Part shown: in pieces, positions 1-8,905 of the stretch
Layout: every line of letters begins with the position of its first letter
Position numbering within the stretch: the stretch's first letter is position 1
DNA from: Nocardia sp. NBC_00403
GTDB lineage: Bacteria; Actinomycetota; Actinomycetes; Mycobacteriales; Mycobacteriaceae
Direction: 5' to 3'
DNA: 64,000 bases
NCBI RefSeq assembly: GCF_036046055.1
Contig: NZ_CP107939.1
Coordinates: forward strand, 5,270,001 to 5,334,000
Notes under the pieces: generated by a model
What the model was told of the DNA's origin: nothing
Databases searched by the model: none
Seen by the model: only the letters and a program-made list of their open reading frames with translations
Translations under genes and position numbers: made by a program

Positions 1-161
1 CGCTGCTGACCGAGATCGTGCACGACGTCGCCGAGGCCAGGCGTGCTCGCGGGTTGCAGTGGTCGATGACGGCGCTGGTCACACCGGTGCTGGTACGAGC
101 GCTGCGCACCGCGGACGCGATGGGTGACGCGCTCGCCGCCAGGGGTGTCGACGATGACTGA
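1..161 (+). CDS. ECF transporter T component, C-terminal fragment
   Basis: Only the last 52 codons are inside the window (frame starting at base 3, stop TGA 159-161). The tail contains an RARG motif followed by RTADAMGDALAARG, which matches the cytoplasmic coupling-helix region with Ala-Arg-Gly signatures of energy-coupling-factor T subunits (EcfT/CbiQ family). These membrane proteins link a substrate-binding S subunit to the ATPases of a vitamin or metal importer. The stop overlaps the ATG of the next gene (ATGACTGA), so the two are probably translated together. The substrate cannot be told because the S and A subunits lie outside the window. Confidence 0.7.
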   Translation, partial: LLTEIVHDVAEARRARGLQWSMTALVTPVLVRALRTADAMGDALAARGVDDD

Positions 162-1554
162 ACTGTTGGCCGAGCGCATCGTGCGGCGAGTCGGCGAGCA
201 TCCGGAATCGACGGCGATCGTCGCCGCTCGCGCGAGCATCGACTACCGGGAGTTCTGGTCGCGGGTTACCCGCACCGCCGCCGGGCTCGACGGTATGGAC
301 AGGGTCGCGGTGCTGCCCACCTCGGATATCGAATCGCTCGTCGCGGTGGCGGCGGCCATGCACGCGGGTGTCAGCGTTGTGCTGCTGCACCGGCACCTGC
401 TGGCGAATCAACTGGCCCGAGTGCTCGAGCTCGCGAAGCCCAGCGCCGTCGTCGCCGCGCCGCGCCAACACCGGCGGTTGCGCCGCCTGGGCTTCGAGGA
501 GGATGTGCAGACGGCGTCGGCACTGGAATCCAACGGCCCGGTCGGCCGCGCGCACCCCGAGAACGAACTGCTGGTCGGCATCACCTCCGGCATCACCGGC
601 GAACCGAAGTTGTTCGTGCGTAACCAACATTCGTGGGCCACCACCCTCGATCGCTCCGACAACACCTTCGATATCGGCCGCGGCGATCGCGTCGCGGTGC
701 CCGGTGTCCTCGACCACACGCATTTTCTCTACGGTGCCCTGCATGCCCTCACCCGTGGCGCGACAGTGGACCTGCGGCCGGTGGCGCAGTCGCTGCCCGA
801 TGGGGCGACACACCTGTATTCGGTGCCGACGATCGCCTGGGATGTGGTGCGGTCGGGCATCGATCCGGTCGAGACCGTCCGTGAGGTGCTGTCCTCGGCG
901 GCCCGGTGGCCGCGCCCGGGACGCCTTGCGTTGCAGGAGATCGTTCCGAACGCGTCGCTCGTGCATTTCTACGGCGCGTCCGAATTGAGCTTCGTGTCCT
1001 TCGATCGGGGACTCGGGGCCGTCGAGGAGACGTCCGCGGGCCGACTGTTCGACGGCGTCGAGGCGCAGATCCGTGACGAGTTGGTGTTCGTGCGCAGCGA
1101 CATGCTGTTCGACGGCTACCTCACCGACGACGGTGTGGTGAACGGACCGGTCGACGGCTGGATGTCGGTGGGCGACCGAGGCCGCGTGGTCGGCAACCAC
1201 CTACACCTGTTCGGCCGCAGCAGCGACATGCTGATCCGCGCGGGCCTCAATGTAGAACCCGCAGCCATCGAAGCCGCGCTCACCGCGCTACCTGGCATCG
1301 CCGAGGCCGCCTGCCTCGCAGTGCCCGACGCCCGAATGGGTGAAGCGCCCGCCGCCGCGATCGTGGTGCACGACGGTGCGCCGAGCACCGGCGAAATCTG
1401 GCGACACCTGCGCGCGACCCTCCCGAGCCCGAGCATGCCGATCCAGCTCGTGGTTCTCGACAGCCTGCCACGCACTGCGCGCGGAAAACTCGACCGTCAG
1501 GCGCTGTCTGCGATTCTCGCTACTCATCGCGGAGTCGAAGCCCGAACTGCTTAG
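154..1554 (+). CDS. AMP-dependent acyl-CoA/acyl ligase (ANL superfamily)
   Basis: A 466-residue adenylate-forming enzyme that activates a carboxylic acid with ATP, usually for transfer to CoA or a carrier protein. Visible ANL cores are the P-loop-like TSGITGEPKLF, YGASELSF (A5), GDRG (A7), RSSDMLIRAGLNVEP (A8) and the C-terminal lysine in RTARGKLDR (A10). It is somewhat shorter than typical FadD enzymes (500-550). The ATG at 154 is chosen over 124 because it overlaps the stop of the upstream ECF gene by four bases and matches the usual N-terminal start. The coupling to an ECF transporter suggests a shared operon whose role is unclear. It lies 14.7 kb before the NRPS and nothing ties it to that gene. 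Confidence 0.85.
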   Translation: MTELLAERIVRRVGEHPESTAIVAARASIDYREFWSRVTRTAAGLDGMDRVAVLPTSDIESLVAVAAAMHAGVSVVLLHRHLLANQLARVLELAKPSAVVAAPRQHRRLRRLGFEEDVQTASALESNGPVGRAHPENELLVGITSGITGEPKLFVRNQHSWATTLDRSDNTFDIGRGDRVAVPGVLDHTHFLYGALHALTRGATVDLRPVAQSLPDGATHLYSVPTIAWDVVRSGIDPVETVREVLSSAARWPRPGRLALQEIVPNASLVHFYGASELSFVSFDRGLGAVEETSAGRLFDGVEAQIRDELVFVRSDMLFDGYLTDDGVVNGPVDGWMSVGDRGRVVGNHLHLFGRSSDMLIRAGLNVEPAAIEAALTALPGIAEAACLAVPDARMGEAPAAAIVVHDGAPSTGEIWRHLRATLPSPSMPIQLVVLDSLPRTARGKLDRQALSAILATHRGVEARTA

Positions 1555-1558
1555 TGCC

Positions 1559-3079
1559 CTACGCCTTGTGCTGGGCCGAGGAGCGGGCCGGGTTGGCCTG
1601 TTTCACGGCCTTCGGGTCGAGCTCGTCCTGTTTGGCTTGCACGCCCGTCTCGATGCGGTCGCCCAGATTCTTGTCGACACTGCGCCAGTACTGGAATGCC
1701 CTGGACAGCACGGGTGCAGAGACACCGTTGAGCAGATGCCCGACGATATTGTCGACCAGCCGCTCGCGGGCGGCGTCGTCGAGAATATCGCGGACCAGTG
1801 TGCCTGCTTGGCCCCAATCGTCGTCGTCGCGGCGCAATGTGTATGCGGTGCGGACCATTTCGCCGTCACTGTGCCACCCGATGGATGGGCCGGAGACCGC
1901 GGGATCGGCGTGCGGGCCGCCCTTGGAGTTGGGCACGTAGACGGGGTCGCTCACGTTCGTGTAGCGCATCGCCCCATCTTTCGAGTACGACCGCGCTGTC
2001 GTCGCGTGCGGTGAATTGACCGGCAGCAGTTTGTAATTGGCGCCGATGCGGTGGCGATGCGCGTCCGGGTAGGAGAACCAACGGCCGAGCAGCATCTTGT
2101 CCGGGCTCGGCCCGGTGCCCGGCACCGCGCTGCTCGGTTCGAAAGCGGCCTGCTCGATCTCGGTGTGGTAGTCGACCGGATTGCGATGCAAGGTCATCGT
2201 GCCGACCTCGATCAGCGGATAGTCGGCGTGCGGCCAGACCTTGGTGAGGTCGAAGGGGTTGAACCGGTAGGTTTTCGCCTCCTCGAACGGCATGATCTGC
2301 ATGTGCAGCGTCCAGCTGGGATAATTGCCGCCCTCGATCGCCTCCCACAGGTCACGGATGTGATAGTCGGTGTCCATCGAGGCCATCTGATCACCCTCGT
2401 CCTGGGTGAAGAACTCGATGCCCTGATCGGTCTTGAAGTGGTATTTGACCCAGAACCGTTCACCCGCGGCGTTGGCCCACAGATAGGAGTGGCTGGAGTA
2501 GCCGTTCATATGCCGCCAGGTGCGCGGGATGCCGCGGTCGCCCATCAGCCAGGTCACCTGGTGCGCGGATTCCGGCGACAGCGTCCAGAAGTCCCACTGC
2601 ATATCGTGGTCGCGCAGGTTGTTGTCGGCGCGGCGTTTCTGCGAGCGGATGAAGTCCTGGAACTTCATCGGATCCTTGACAAAGAAAACCGGCGTGTTGT
2701 TGCCGACCATGTCGAAATTGCCCTGTTCGGTATAGAACTTGAGGGCGAACCCGCGCGGGTCACGCCAGGTGTCGGGGCTGCCGCGCTCACCCGCGACGGT
2801 GGAGAACCGGGCCAGCATCTCCGTCTTCTTACCCGGCTGGAACACATCCGCCTTGGTGTAGGCGCTGACATCGTGGGTGACTTCGAACGTGCCGAAAGCG
2901 CCGCCGCCCTTGGCGTGTGGCTGCCGTTCCGGCACGCGTTCGCGGTTGAAGGCGGCCATCTTCTCGATGAGATAAGCGTCGTTCAGCAGGATCGGACCGT
3001 CCGGGCCGACGGTCAGGGAATGCTCGTCGCTCGGCTGCGGGATACCGGCGTCGTCGGTGGTGTAGTTCTGCTCGGACAT
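1559..3079 (-). CDS. katA: Monofunctional haem catalase
   Basis: A 506-residue clade-3-sized catalase that disproportionates hydrogen peroxide to water and oxygen in the cytoplasm. The distal haem histidine is H55 in [13 protein letters not shown], the distal asparagine lies in GNNTPVFF near residue 128, and the proximal haem tyrosine is Y337 in [12 protein letters not shown]. Length and motif order are those of a complete small-subunit catalase. The start is preceded by GAGGAG about six bases upstream on the minus strand. It converges with the upstream ligase with only four bases between stops. No fur-type regulator sits next to it, unlike many katG loci. The symbol reflects family only. Confidence 0.95.
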   Translation of the reverse strand: MSEQNYTTDDAGIPQPSDEHSLTVGPDGPILLNDAYLIEKMAAFNRERVPERQPHAKGGGAFGTFEVTHDVSAYTKADVFQPGKKTEMLARFSTVAGERGSPDTWRDPRGFALKFYTEQGNFDMVGNNTPVFFVKDPMKFQDFIRSQKRRADNNLRDHDMQWDFWTLSPESAHQVTWLMGDRGIPRTWRHMNGYSSHSYLWANAAGERFWVKYHFKTDQGIEFFTQDEGDQMASMDTDYHIRDLWEAIEGGNYPSWTLHMQIMPFEEAKTYRFNPFDLTKVWPHADYPLIEVGTMTLHRNPVDYHTEIEQAAFEPSSAVPGTGPSPDKMLLGRWFSYPDAHRHRIGANYKLLPVNSPHATTARSYSKDGAMRYTNVSDPVYVPNSKGGPHADPAVSGPSIGWHSDGEMVRTAYTLRRDDDDWGQAGTLVRDILDDAARERLVDNIVGHLLNGVSAPVLSRAFQYWRSVDKNLGDRIETGVQAKQDELDPKAVKQANPARSSAQHKA

Positions 3080-3577
3080 CTCACTCCTCTAGGTAGCAGG
3101 CAGGTCGTCGGCAGATCGGGTGGTGCTGGTTGCATGCAGTCCTGGTCTCGGACCGGGCTGCTGGTTCGGTTGCCTCGAAACACCGCGGCAAAACCCCAGG
3201 GGTGCCGACGTCGAGCACATCGTCGATCCCCGAGGACCACACGTGACCGAGTCGTCTGCCAACGAGATCGGAGACGGTCGCGGCGGTGCGGTGAGCGTGT
3301 TCGGCGAGGACTGCTACCTGTAGCGCGGAGAACTGTCATTGCACGCCGCGACGATTGCACGGTGTGTGGTGACAAGTCCGCGGTGATCGCTATGGCGAAA
3401 CCCTTCCTTAGGTTCTACCGACCGTCTTCCCAGGTGTCGCACCACCAAACGTAACGCGAACTCGTGCGGTTGGCGGCAGAAAGTCGCAGGTGGCAGCGCG
3501 TCGCTTCATGGCGCATCCAGGAACGGGTCCTATCCGTCCGGACTCGCCGCAGGCCGCCGATCCGATTCGCACCGATC
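3080..3577. other. Intergenic region between catalase and DJ-1 gene
   Basis: About 500 bases with no supportable gene. The long forward frame running through the catalase into this region is an antisense shadow. The stretch must hold the catalase promoter on the minus strand, but I could not pick convincing -35/-10 hexamers. Confidence 0.5.
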
Positions 3578-3602
3578 GTTTGGGTTGCCACGACTCGGGT
3601 AG
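3578..3602 (+). promoter_or_regulatory. Candidate SigF/SigB-type stress promoter of the DJ-1 gene
   Basis: GTTT at 3578-3581 and GGGTAG at 3597-3602 are separated by 15 bases. This is close to the actinobacterial SigF/SigB consensus GTTT-N14-16-GGGTAT. It ends 33 bases before the ATG of the DJ-1/PfpI gene, whose own GAGGAGG ribosome site lies between. Stress-sigma control would fit a stress-protective protein. Inference from two short matches. Confidence 0.45.
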
Positions 3603-3635
3603 GCCGAAGGTATCTGAACCGCGAGGAGGTTACCC

Positions 3636-4199
3636 ATGTCAGGCCGACTGACCGAGGCACGCGTGCTGTTCATTACCTCGAACATCGGTGTCGAACGGGA
3701 CGAACTGCTGGTGCCCCTCGGCTGGTTGCGAGAACGCGGAGCTACTGCGGTGCATGCGGCGCCGAAACTCGATGACATCCAGACGTTCCGGCACGATGTC
3801 GACAAGGACGTGGTCGTTCATCCCGATGCGACGCTCGACAATGTCGACGCCGACGATTTCGACGTCCTCGTTGTCCCGGGTGGCACCGTCAACGTCGACA
3901 AATTGCGGGTCGCCGACGGTGCGGTCGAGCTGGCCAAACAGTTCGCCGCCGAAGGTAAACCCATCGCAGCCATTTGCCACGGCCCGTGGCTGCTCGTCGA
4001 GGCCGATCTGCTCCAGGGAAAGTCTCTGACGTCGTATCACTCACTGCGCACCGATGTGATCAACGCCGATGGTCTGTGGACCGATCGGTCGGTGGTCCGG
4101 TCGCCGGAGTACGGCTGGACCTTGATCACCTCTCGCAACCCGGGCGATATTCCGGCCTTCTGCGATGCGATCGCCACCGAACTGCTGGCAGCGTTCTAG
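3636..4199 (+). CDS. DJ-1/PfpI family protein (class I glutamine amidotransferase-like)
   Basis: A 187-residue cytoplasmic protein with the DJ-1/PfpI fold. The nucleophile elbow is AICHGPW (C114, H115), with the conserved glutamate at E20 in GVERDE and the VVPGG turn at 79-83. Families with Cys-His at this site include stress-induced proteases, chaperones and glyoxalase-III-like deglycases; the sequence does not decide between them. The ATG is preceded by a strong GAGGAGG site. It stands alone between the catalase and a convergent thioesterase, next to a candidate stress-sigma promoter, which suggests an oxidative or carbonyl stress role. Confidence 0.88.
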   Translation: MSGRLTEARVLFITSNIGVERDELLVPLGWLRERGATAVHAAPKLDDIQTFRHDVDKDVVVHPDATLDNVDADDFDVLVVPGGTVNVDKLRVADGAVELAKQFAAEGKPIAAICHGPWLLVEADLLQGKSLTSYHSLRTDVINADGLWTDRSVVRSPEYGWTLITSRNPGDIPAFCDAIATELLAAF

Positions 4200-4341
4200 C
4201 CGATGTGAGAGGTCGGCATGTAGGTCGAACGGACGCGTTTCGTCCACTGGCGGTCAGGACAGCCGTGACAAAACGATGTCGTCGACGATCTCGGTGATCA
4301 TGTGTTCCGGGATGGGTGCTCCCTCGATCGTGTTCGTCGCC

Positions 4342-5142
4342 CTAGGGGATGAGGGCGAGCTGGCGGGACTGAGCGACGAGGGAGCCTGTGCTGTCCCAGA
4401 TTTCGAAGTCTTCCTCGTGGAAGCCGTCGATGAGGTAATTGGTGTGGACCCGGCAGGCCAGCCAGCCCGGGGCCGGACGGTGGCGGATGTGCACGGTGAG
4501 TTCGATAGTCGAGGAGCCGGGAACGCCTAGTTCGAACACCACCGGCATGGCGGCGTCGACGAGGAGCGCGAGGGCGATGGGGTCGGCGTCGCGGCCGTCG
4601 GCGAAGCGCATCCAGAATTCGGCGGCGGTGGTTCCGCCGGGCTTGCCGGTCCAGAATCCGGCGAGTTGCGGCATCCGGAACTCGACTCGTTCGGCGATGG
4701 TGGCCCCGGCCGGGGTGACACCGCGCAGGGGATCGAGGCATTGCTCCGGGGCGGGCAGTGTGGGAGGCGCGTTGCGCACGAGCGTCGGGCCCTGTGCCAC
4801 GGCCAGGTCGGTGAAGGTGGCCAGGACGCGGATGATTTCGCGGTCGTCGCGGGTGAGGATGGCCTGGCCGGTGCCCGTCCTGCGGCCGATGCGCGCGATC
4901 TCGGTGTGGACGAGGGCGGGGCCGGGGGTGCCGGGGCGCAGGAAGTGCGCGGAAGCGGACAGCAGATCGGGTTGGGGGAGTTCGTCGCGCAGCGCCTGCA
5001 GTGCGGTGGCCAGCAGGTAGCCACCGTTGAGGGTGCCGCCGAGTGTCGACCAGCGGTCGGACAGTTCGAGACCGTATTCGTGGTCGCCGATGCGGGTGCC
5101 GGCGGTATCGGTGTCGAATGTGTAGTGCGTGGTTGCGGTCAT
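4342..5142 (-). CDS. Acyl-CoA thioesterase-like double hot-dog protein
   Basis: A 266-residue protein with two hot-dog halves, the TesB/thioesterase-superfamily arrangement that hydrolyses acyl-CoA thioesters. The first half has LNGGYLLATALQAL, typical of the long hot-dog helix. The second carries FWTGKPGGTTAAEFWMRF and the LACRVHTNYLIDGFHEED strand region seen in actinobacterial thioesterase-family proteins. The ATG at 5142 is preferred over an upstream GTG at 5169 because GAAGGGA lies at a good distance before it. It is divergent from an XRE regulator across about 110 bases, which may control it. Acyl substrate unknown. Confidence 0.8.
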   Translation of the reverse strand: MTATTHYTFDTDTAGTRIGDHEYGLELSDRWSTLGGTLNGGYLLATALQALRDELPQPDLLSASAHFLRPGTPGPALVHTEIARIGRRTGTGQAILTRDDREIIRVLATFTDLAVAQGPTLVRNAPPTLPAPEQCLDPLRGVTPAGATIAERVEFRMPQLAGFWTGKPGGTTAAEFWMRFADGRDADPIALALLVDAAMPVVFELGVPGSSTIELTVHIRHRPAPGWLACRVHTNYLIDGFHEEDFEIWDSTGSLVAQSRQLALIP

Positions 5143-5251
5143 CGGTCGGGTGTCCCTTCGATCCGTCACAACGATCGCCTGCCGACGCTACCCGCGTCGA
5201 TTACCCGAGAGGTAATGGCCGGCTGGACGGTGAGTTCGTAGGATTCGGGAG

Positions 5252-6031
5252 GTGACTACCCAGACCGCCGGTGACCTGTTGCGACATTGGCGCCTCGAGC
5301 GCAGGCTCAGTCAGCTGGAACTGGCGGGGCGTGCCGAGACCTCCACCCGGCACCTCAGTTTCATCGAAACCGGTCGCGCCACCCCCAGCCGCACCATGCT
5401 CGTGCACCTGTGTGAACAGCTGGAGGTTCCGCTGCGCGAACGTAATCGCCTGCTACTGGCGGCGGGATACGCTCCGGTGTACGCCGAACCTGCCCTCGAC
5501 ACCCCCGCGATGGCGCCGGTGCGCGAGGCGATGCGTCAGATGCTGGCAGGACTCGAGCCGTTTCCGGCGCTGGCGATCGACCAGAACTGGAACATGGTCG
5601 ATGCCAACGCCGGTATCGCGCTGATGCTCGAAGGCATCGACCCGGCGTTGCTCACCGCGCAGCCCAACGCACTGCGCCTGAGTCTGCACCCCGATGGCAT
5701 GGCAAGCCGCATCGTCAATCTCGCCGAATGGCGCGGCCACCTGTTCGAGCGATTGACGCGCCGGATCGAGGTCACCGGCGCGCCGGAACTGATCGAACTG
5801 CTCGAGGAATTGCGCGGATACCCCGGCGGTGAGATCGAACTGTCGTTGCCGGAGCCGGACCAGGTGGTGGTTCCGCTGCGGCTGCGCCACGACAACCGCG
5901 AGCTGTCGTTCATCAGCGCGACAACCGTCTTCGGCACGCCGATGAACGTCACCGTCGCCGAGCTGGCCATCGAGTCGTTCTATCCGGCCGACCCGGACAC
6001 GAAGAAGTTGCTGACGACGGCGCACTCGTGA
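5252..6031 (+). CDS. XRE-family regulator with MmyB-like ligand domain
   Basis: A 259-residue transcription factor. Residues about 7-64 form an HTH_3/XRE domain (LSQLELAGRAETSTRHLSFI, then ETGRATPSRTMLVHL). Residues about 90-250 match the MmyB-type PAS-like ligand-binding domain common in actinobacteria, which can bind fatty acids, with PALAIDQNWNMVDANAG and the NLAEWRGHLFERLTRR region. The start codon is GTG. Its stop overlaps the next gene's GTG (GTGA), so the two are translationally coupled. It is divergent from the thioesterase gene, a layout that suggests control of that gene, itself or both. Confidence 0.88.
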   Translation: MTTQTAGDLLRHWRLERRLSQLELAGRAETSTRHLSFIETGRATPSRTMLVHLCEQLEVPLRERNRLLLAAGYAPVYAEPALDTPAMAPVREAMRQMLAGLEPFPALAIDQNWNMVDANAGIALMLEGIDPALLTAQPNALRLSLHPDGMASRIVNLAEWRGHLFERLTRRIEVTGAPELIELLEELRGYPGGEIELSLPEPDQVVVPLRLRHDNRELSFISATTVFGTPMNVTVAELAIESFYPADPDTKKLLTTAHS

Positions 6032-6873
6032 GTGTCGCCGCGGATCTGAGTGAGCTGCTCGGTGTTGCGGTCCAGGCGACGACCGACCTCGGGGCGAGCC
6101 ATTCCTGGACGTTGCATCGCGCGATGCTGACCGACGGCCGCGACGTTTTCGCGAAGGTCGCCGCTGATCGGGCGCGGATACTCGGTGCCGAAGCGGAGGG
6201 TCTGCGCTGGCTCGGTGTCGGGGCGCCAGGACTCGTGCCGGAGGTGCTGGCCGTCGATGACCGCATGCTGGTGTTGCCGTGGTTGCCGGAAGCACCAGCC
6301 ACCGCCGTCGCCGCCGAACGATTCGGCCGCGAACTCGCCGCGCTGCACGCGCATGCACCGGGATCGTTCGGAGCGCCGTGGTCCGGTTGGATCGCTGATC
6401 TCCCACTGGACAACACGACGAGCAACGGCCCGTGGTCCCACTGGTATGCCGAGCGCCGCCTCGCCCCCTACCTCCCGCGTGCTGCCGCGCACCTGGGTCC
6501 CGACGGGACCCGCATGCTCGAACGCGTCATCGAGAACATCGACACCCTCGCAGGCCCGCAGGAAACACCCAGCCGCATCCACGGTGACCTCTGGTCTGGC
6601 AACATTCGCTGGACCACCGACCGGGCGATCCTCATCGACCCCGCCGCCCACGGCGGTCATCGCGAAACCGACCTGGCGATGCTGGCTCTGTTCGGCGCTC
6701 CGCACCTGGACCGAATCCACGCCGCCTACCGGGAAACCCATCCGCTCGCCGACGGCTGGCGCACCCGAATCCCGTTGCACCAACTGCATCCACTGCTCGT
6801 GCACGTGGTGCTGTTCGGTGCAGGGTACCGAGACCGAACCATCGCCGCCGCTACCGCGATACTCGCGATATGA
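6028..6873 (+). CDS. Fructosamine-3-kinase family protein
   Basis: A 281-residue kinase of the protein-kinase-like fold. The catalytic loop HGDLWSGN (H185-N192, with D187 the likely base) followed by LIDPAAHGGHRETDLAM is diagnostic of the fructosamine/ketosamine-3-kinase family. The N-lobe lysine is probably in VFAKV (K43). Members phosphorylate glycated amines, which then deglycate spontaneously, and bacterial members may act on other amino-sugar substrates. The gene overlaps the upstream XRE regulator by four bases and forms a two-gene operon with it. The exact substrate is unknown. Confidence 0.85.
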   Translation: MSVAADLSELLGVAVQATTDLGASHSWTLHRAMLTDGRDVFAKVAADRARILGAEAEGLRWLGVGAPGLVPEVLAVDDRMLVLPWLPEAPATAVAAERFGRELAALHAHAPGSFGAPWSGWIADLPLDNTTSNGPWSHWYAERRLAPYLPRAAAHLGPDGTRMLERVIENIDTLAGPQETPSRIHGDLWSGNIRWTTDRAILIDPAAHGGHRETDLAMLALFGAPHLDRIHAAYRETHPLADGWRTRIPLHQLHPLLVHVVLFGAGYRDRTIAAATAILAI

Positions 6874-7305
6874 GTGCACCGGACGCGTTGTGGCATCCGG
6901 TGCACGTTGCTGCTCGTTGCCCCGACGTCCTGTGGCCTATCGAATCCTCATGACGGGTACCCCGCGGTGATGACCCGGGCCGAACGAACGCCGTGGGCGC
7001 CAGGTGAAGGCCGTTGCGGCACCGTCGATCTGATCGGATCGTCGTCGGAGCGGCTCACCGGGCCGACGCAAGATAGGACTGCGCATGCACTGCCGCATTG
7101 CAGCATGTGCCGTGTAACGAGCGTTCGCTGGTGGTCGGATCTACTGGAGGGAGGGCGGAATACACCGCGGGCCCGCCGGCTCATGACGATGTACTCCACG
7201 CCCTCGGTGAACAGGTACGCGACCTGGCCGTAGTGGGCGAGCTCCTGCTCGAACTCGGCTCTGCCGAATTTCCCACCGAGTGTTCCGTCCGTTCGCTCGC
7301 GCCGC
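6874..7305. other. Intergenic region, possible short gene remnant
   Basis: 432 bases without a supported gene. On the minus strand at about 7190-7290 a protein-like stretch (KFGRAEFEQELAHYGQVAYL) runs for about 40 codons and then degenerates. It may be the relic of a decayed gene, but I cannot assign a family. Confidence 0.35.
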
Positions 7306-8181
7306 TCACCGGTTGGTTCGCGCGATCACCTTCTCCGCGAACCGGGACAGGTTGGCGATCTTGGTGTCCAGCGGCTCGGTGTCGACCTCGGTCGTATACG
7401 GGTAGCGGAAGCCGACGATGACATCGGTGACGCCCTTGTCCTCCAGGCGTTTCACGCCGTCGACAGTGAACCCGTCCAGCGAAATGACATGCACCTCGAA
7501 GTCCTCGCGGGTGCCGTATTCGGCGCGCAGCACGGTCAAGCGATCCAGCAGACGATCCAGTTCCGCGGGGTCGCCGCCGGCGTGCATCCAGCCGTCACCG
7601 CGTTGGGCCGCACGCCGCAGCGCTGGTTCGCTGTGCCCGCCGATGAGGATGGGCAGTGGCGCGCTCGGCACCGGATTGATCTTGATCGGCGCGATGTCGT
7701 AGAACTTGCCGTGGAACTCGAAGTAGCCGCCCGCGGTGAGCCCGCGCACGATGTCGATGCACTCGTCCATGCGGGCGCCCCGATGCTCGAACGGCACCCC
7801 CATCATGTCGAAATCGTCGGGCCACGGGCTGATTCCGACGCCGAGCCCGAGGCGGTCACCACTGAGCGCGGCGATGGAGGCGGCTTGTTTTGCGACGAGC
7901 ACGGGTGGCCGGATAGGCAGCTTCAGCACGAATGGCGTGAACCGCAGCGTCGTTGTCACCGCGGCCATGGCGGCGGTCACCACGAACGCCTCGACGAACG
8001 GCTTGTTCTCCAGGAACTCCCGACTCCCGTCGGGAGTGTAGGGGTACTTCGCGTCGGAATCCTTCGGGTACGCGACGCTGTCGGCGACGACCATCGTCGT
8101 ATACCCGGCCTCCTCGGCCGCGCGGGCCAGCGGCACGTAATAGGTGGGGTCGACCATCGTCTCGGCGTAGGTGAATCGCAT
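7306..8181 (-). CDS. LLM-class F420-dependent oxidoreductase
   Basis: A 291-residue luciferase-like TIM-barrel oxidoreductase. The N-terminus FTYAETMVDPTYYVPLARAA, the GDRLGLGVGISPWPDDFDMMG core and the GG..EPALRRAAQRGDGWMHAGG segment are typical of the actinobacterial LLM family that uses reduced F420 (sometimes FMN). It probably acts in the cytoplasm on a small organic substrate that cannot be inferred. It lies downstream of a VOC gene on the same strand with about 140 bases between, and both are divergent from a TetR regulator, so it is probably part of a TetR-controlled catabolic unit. Confidence 0.88.
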   Translation of the reverse strand: MRFTYAETMVDPTYYVPLARAAEEAGYTTMVVADSVAYPKDSDAKYPYTPDGSREFLENKPFVEAFVVTAAMAAVTTTLRFTPFVLKLPIRPPVLVAKQAASIAALSGDRLGLGVGISPWPDDFDMMGVPFEHRGARMDECIDIVRGLTAGGYFEFHGKFYDIAPIKINPVPSAPLPILIGGHSEPALRRAAQRGDGWMHAGGDPAELDRLLDRLTVLRAEYGTREDFEVHVISLDGFTVDGVKRLEDKGVTDVIVGFRYPYTTEVDTEPLDTKIANLSRFAEKVIARTNR

Positions 8182-8323
8182 ATCAGGCGTCCTTCGGTGC
8201 GGAGGTGTGCGGTGTGTCGTGCTCTGTCGTGGCTGCGGTGCGCGCGGCGTGAACGCCCACGCGGCGGCCGAAATAGGAACCTTCCCCAGACAGGTGCCAC
8301 TGGAATAGCCCGAGCATCGTCGT

Positions 8324-8845
8324 CTAGGTCCACGGGTTCGAATACCCTTCGGGGATCAGGTAATCGAACATCGCGCGCATGTCCGCCGACAGCCGCATCA
8401 GCTCGACGTGGGAACCGAACGCGCCGCCGTCGAGGTAGGCGAACTCCATCCCGACCCCCTCGAATGCGCCCCTGGCCAGGATGCCGGACCCGCAGGCCGT
8501 CGCCTCGGCCAGTGCGGCGTCGAAGTCCTCGGGAACCCACGCGAGGTGATGCAGACCGGGCCCGACGCGGTCGAGATGCTCGGAGTACAGGCTCATGCCG
8601 CTCCTCGGCTCGATCAGCTCCAACTGCTGCCCGCCCGCATAGCCCAACGCCACGGTGACCGTGTAATCGGCGGGCGCGCCACGCAATTCGGTGGTTTCCG
8701 GCCCGAAGTGCACGTCCGGGATGGTGAGCCACCGCGCCACCCCATAGCGTTCGGTGAACTCCCGCTGCGCGCCCGCCATGTCCCGGACCACCCAGCACAG
8801 CTGGAATATCGGTCCGTGCGCGATCCGGCCCTCTGGACTTCCCAC
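8324..8845 (-). CDS. VOC-family (glyoxalase/dioxygenase fold) protein
   Basis: A 173-residue protein with the betaalphabetabetabeta vicinal-oxygen-chelate fold. The N-terminal PIFQLCWVVRDMAGAQREF is the usual first strand and helix, with metal-ligand candidates in PGLHHLAWVPEDFDAAL and SHVELMR. Members isomerise, cleave or bind small molecules with a divalent metal. The likely start is the GTG at 8845. A promoter-like pair (8852-8880) would place transcription initiation almost on this codon, so the mRNA may be leaderless. It is followed by the LLM oxidoreductase and divergent from TetR. Substrate unknown. Confidence 0.8.
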   Translation of the reverse strand: MGSPEGRIAHGPIFQLCWVVRDMAGAQREFTERYGVARWLTIPDVHFGPETTELRGAPADYTVTVALGYAGGQQLELIEPRSGMSLYSEHLDRVGPGLHHLAWVPEDFDAALAEATACGSGILARGAFEGVGMEFAYLDGGAFGSHVELMRLSADMRAMFDYLIPEGYSNPWT

Positions 8846-8851
8846 ACCATC

Positions 8852-8880
8852 AATTAATCACTGATGCTTAATATCGTCAA
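8852..8880 (-). promoter_or_regulatory. Promoter with overlapping inverted repeat between VOC and TetR genes
   Basis: On the minus strand TTGACG (8875-8880) and TTAATT (8852-8857) are 17 bases apart and lie just before the VOC gene's GTG. The inverted repeat ATTAA/TTAAT (8853-8857 and 8868-8872, 10-base spacer) fills the spacer and overlaps the -10. It is the best candidate operator for the adjacent TetR protein, and repression by steric block would fit. The region is visibly AT-richer than its surroundings. Confidence 0.5.
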
Positions 8881-8905
8881 TACTCGCGTTTAGTACAGTT
8901 CGGGT

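Noticed and set aside
2051..3454. 467-codon forward frame over the catalase
   Set aside because: It is antisense to a highly conserved catalase and has no protein character of its own.
6948..7199. Minus-strand frame with protein-like start
   Set aside because: Only about 40 codons look like protein and no family was recognised; recorded as a possible relic only.
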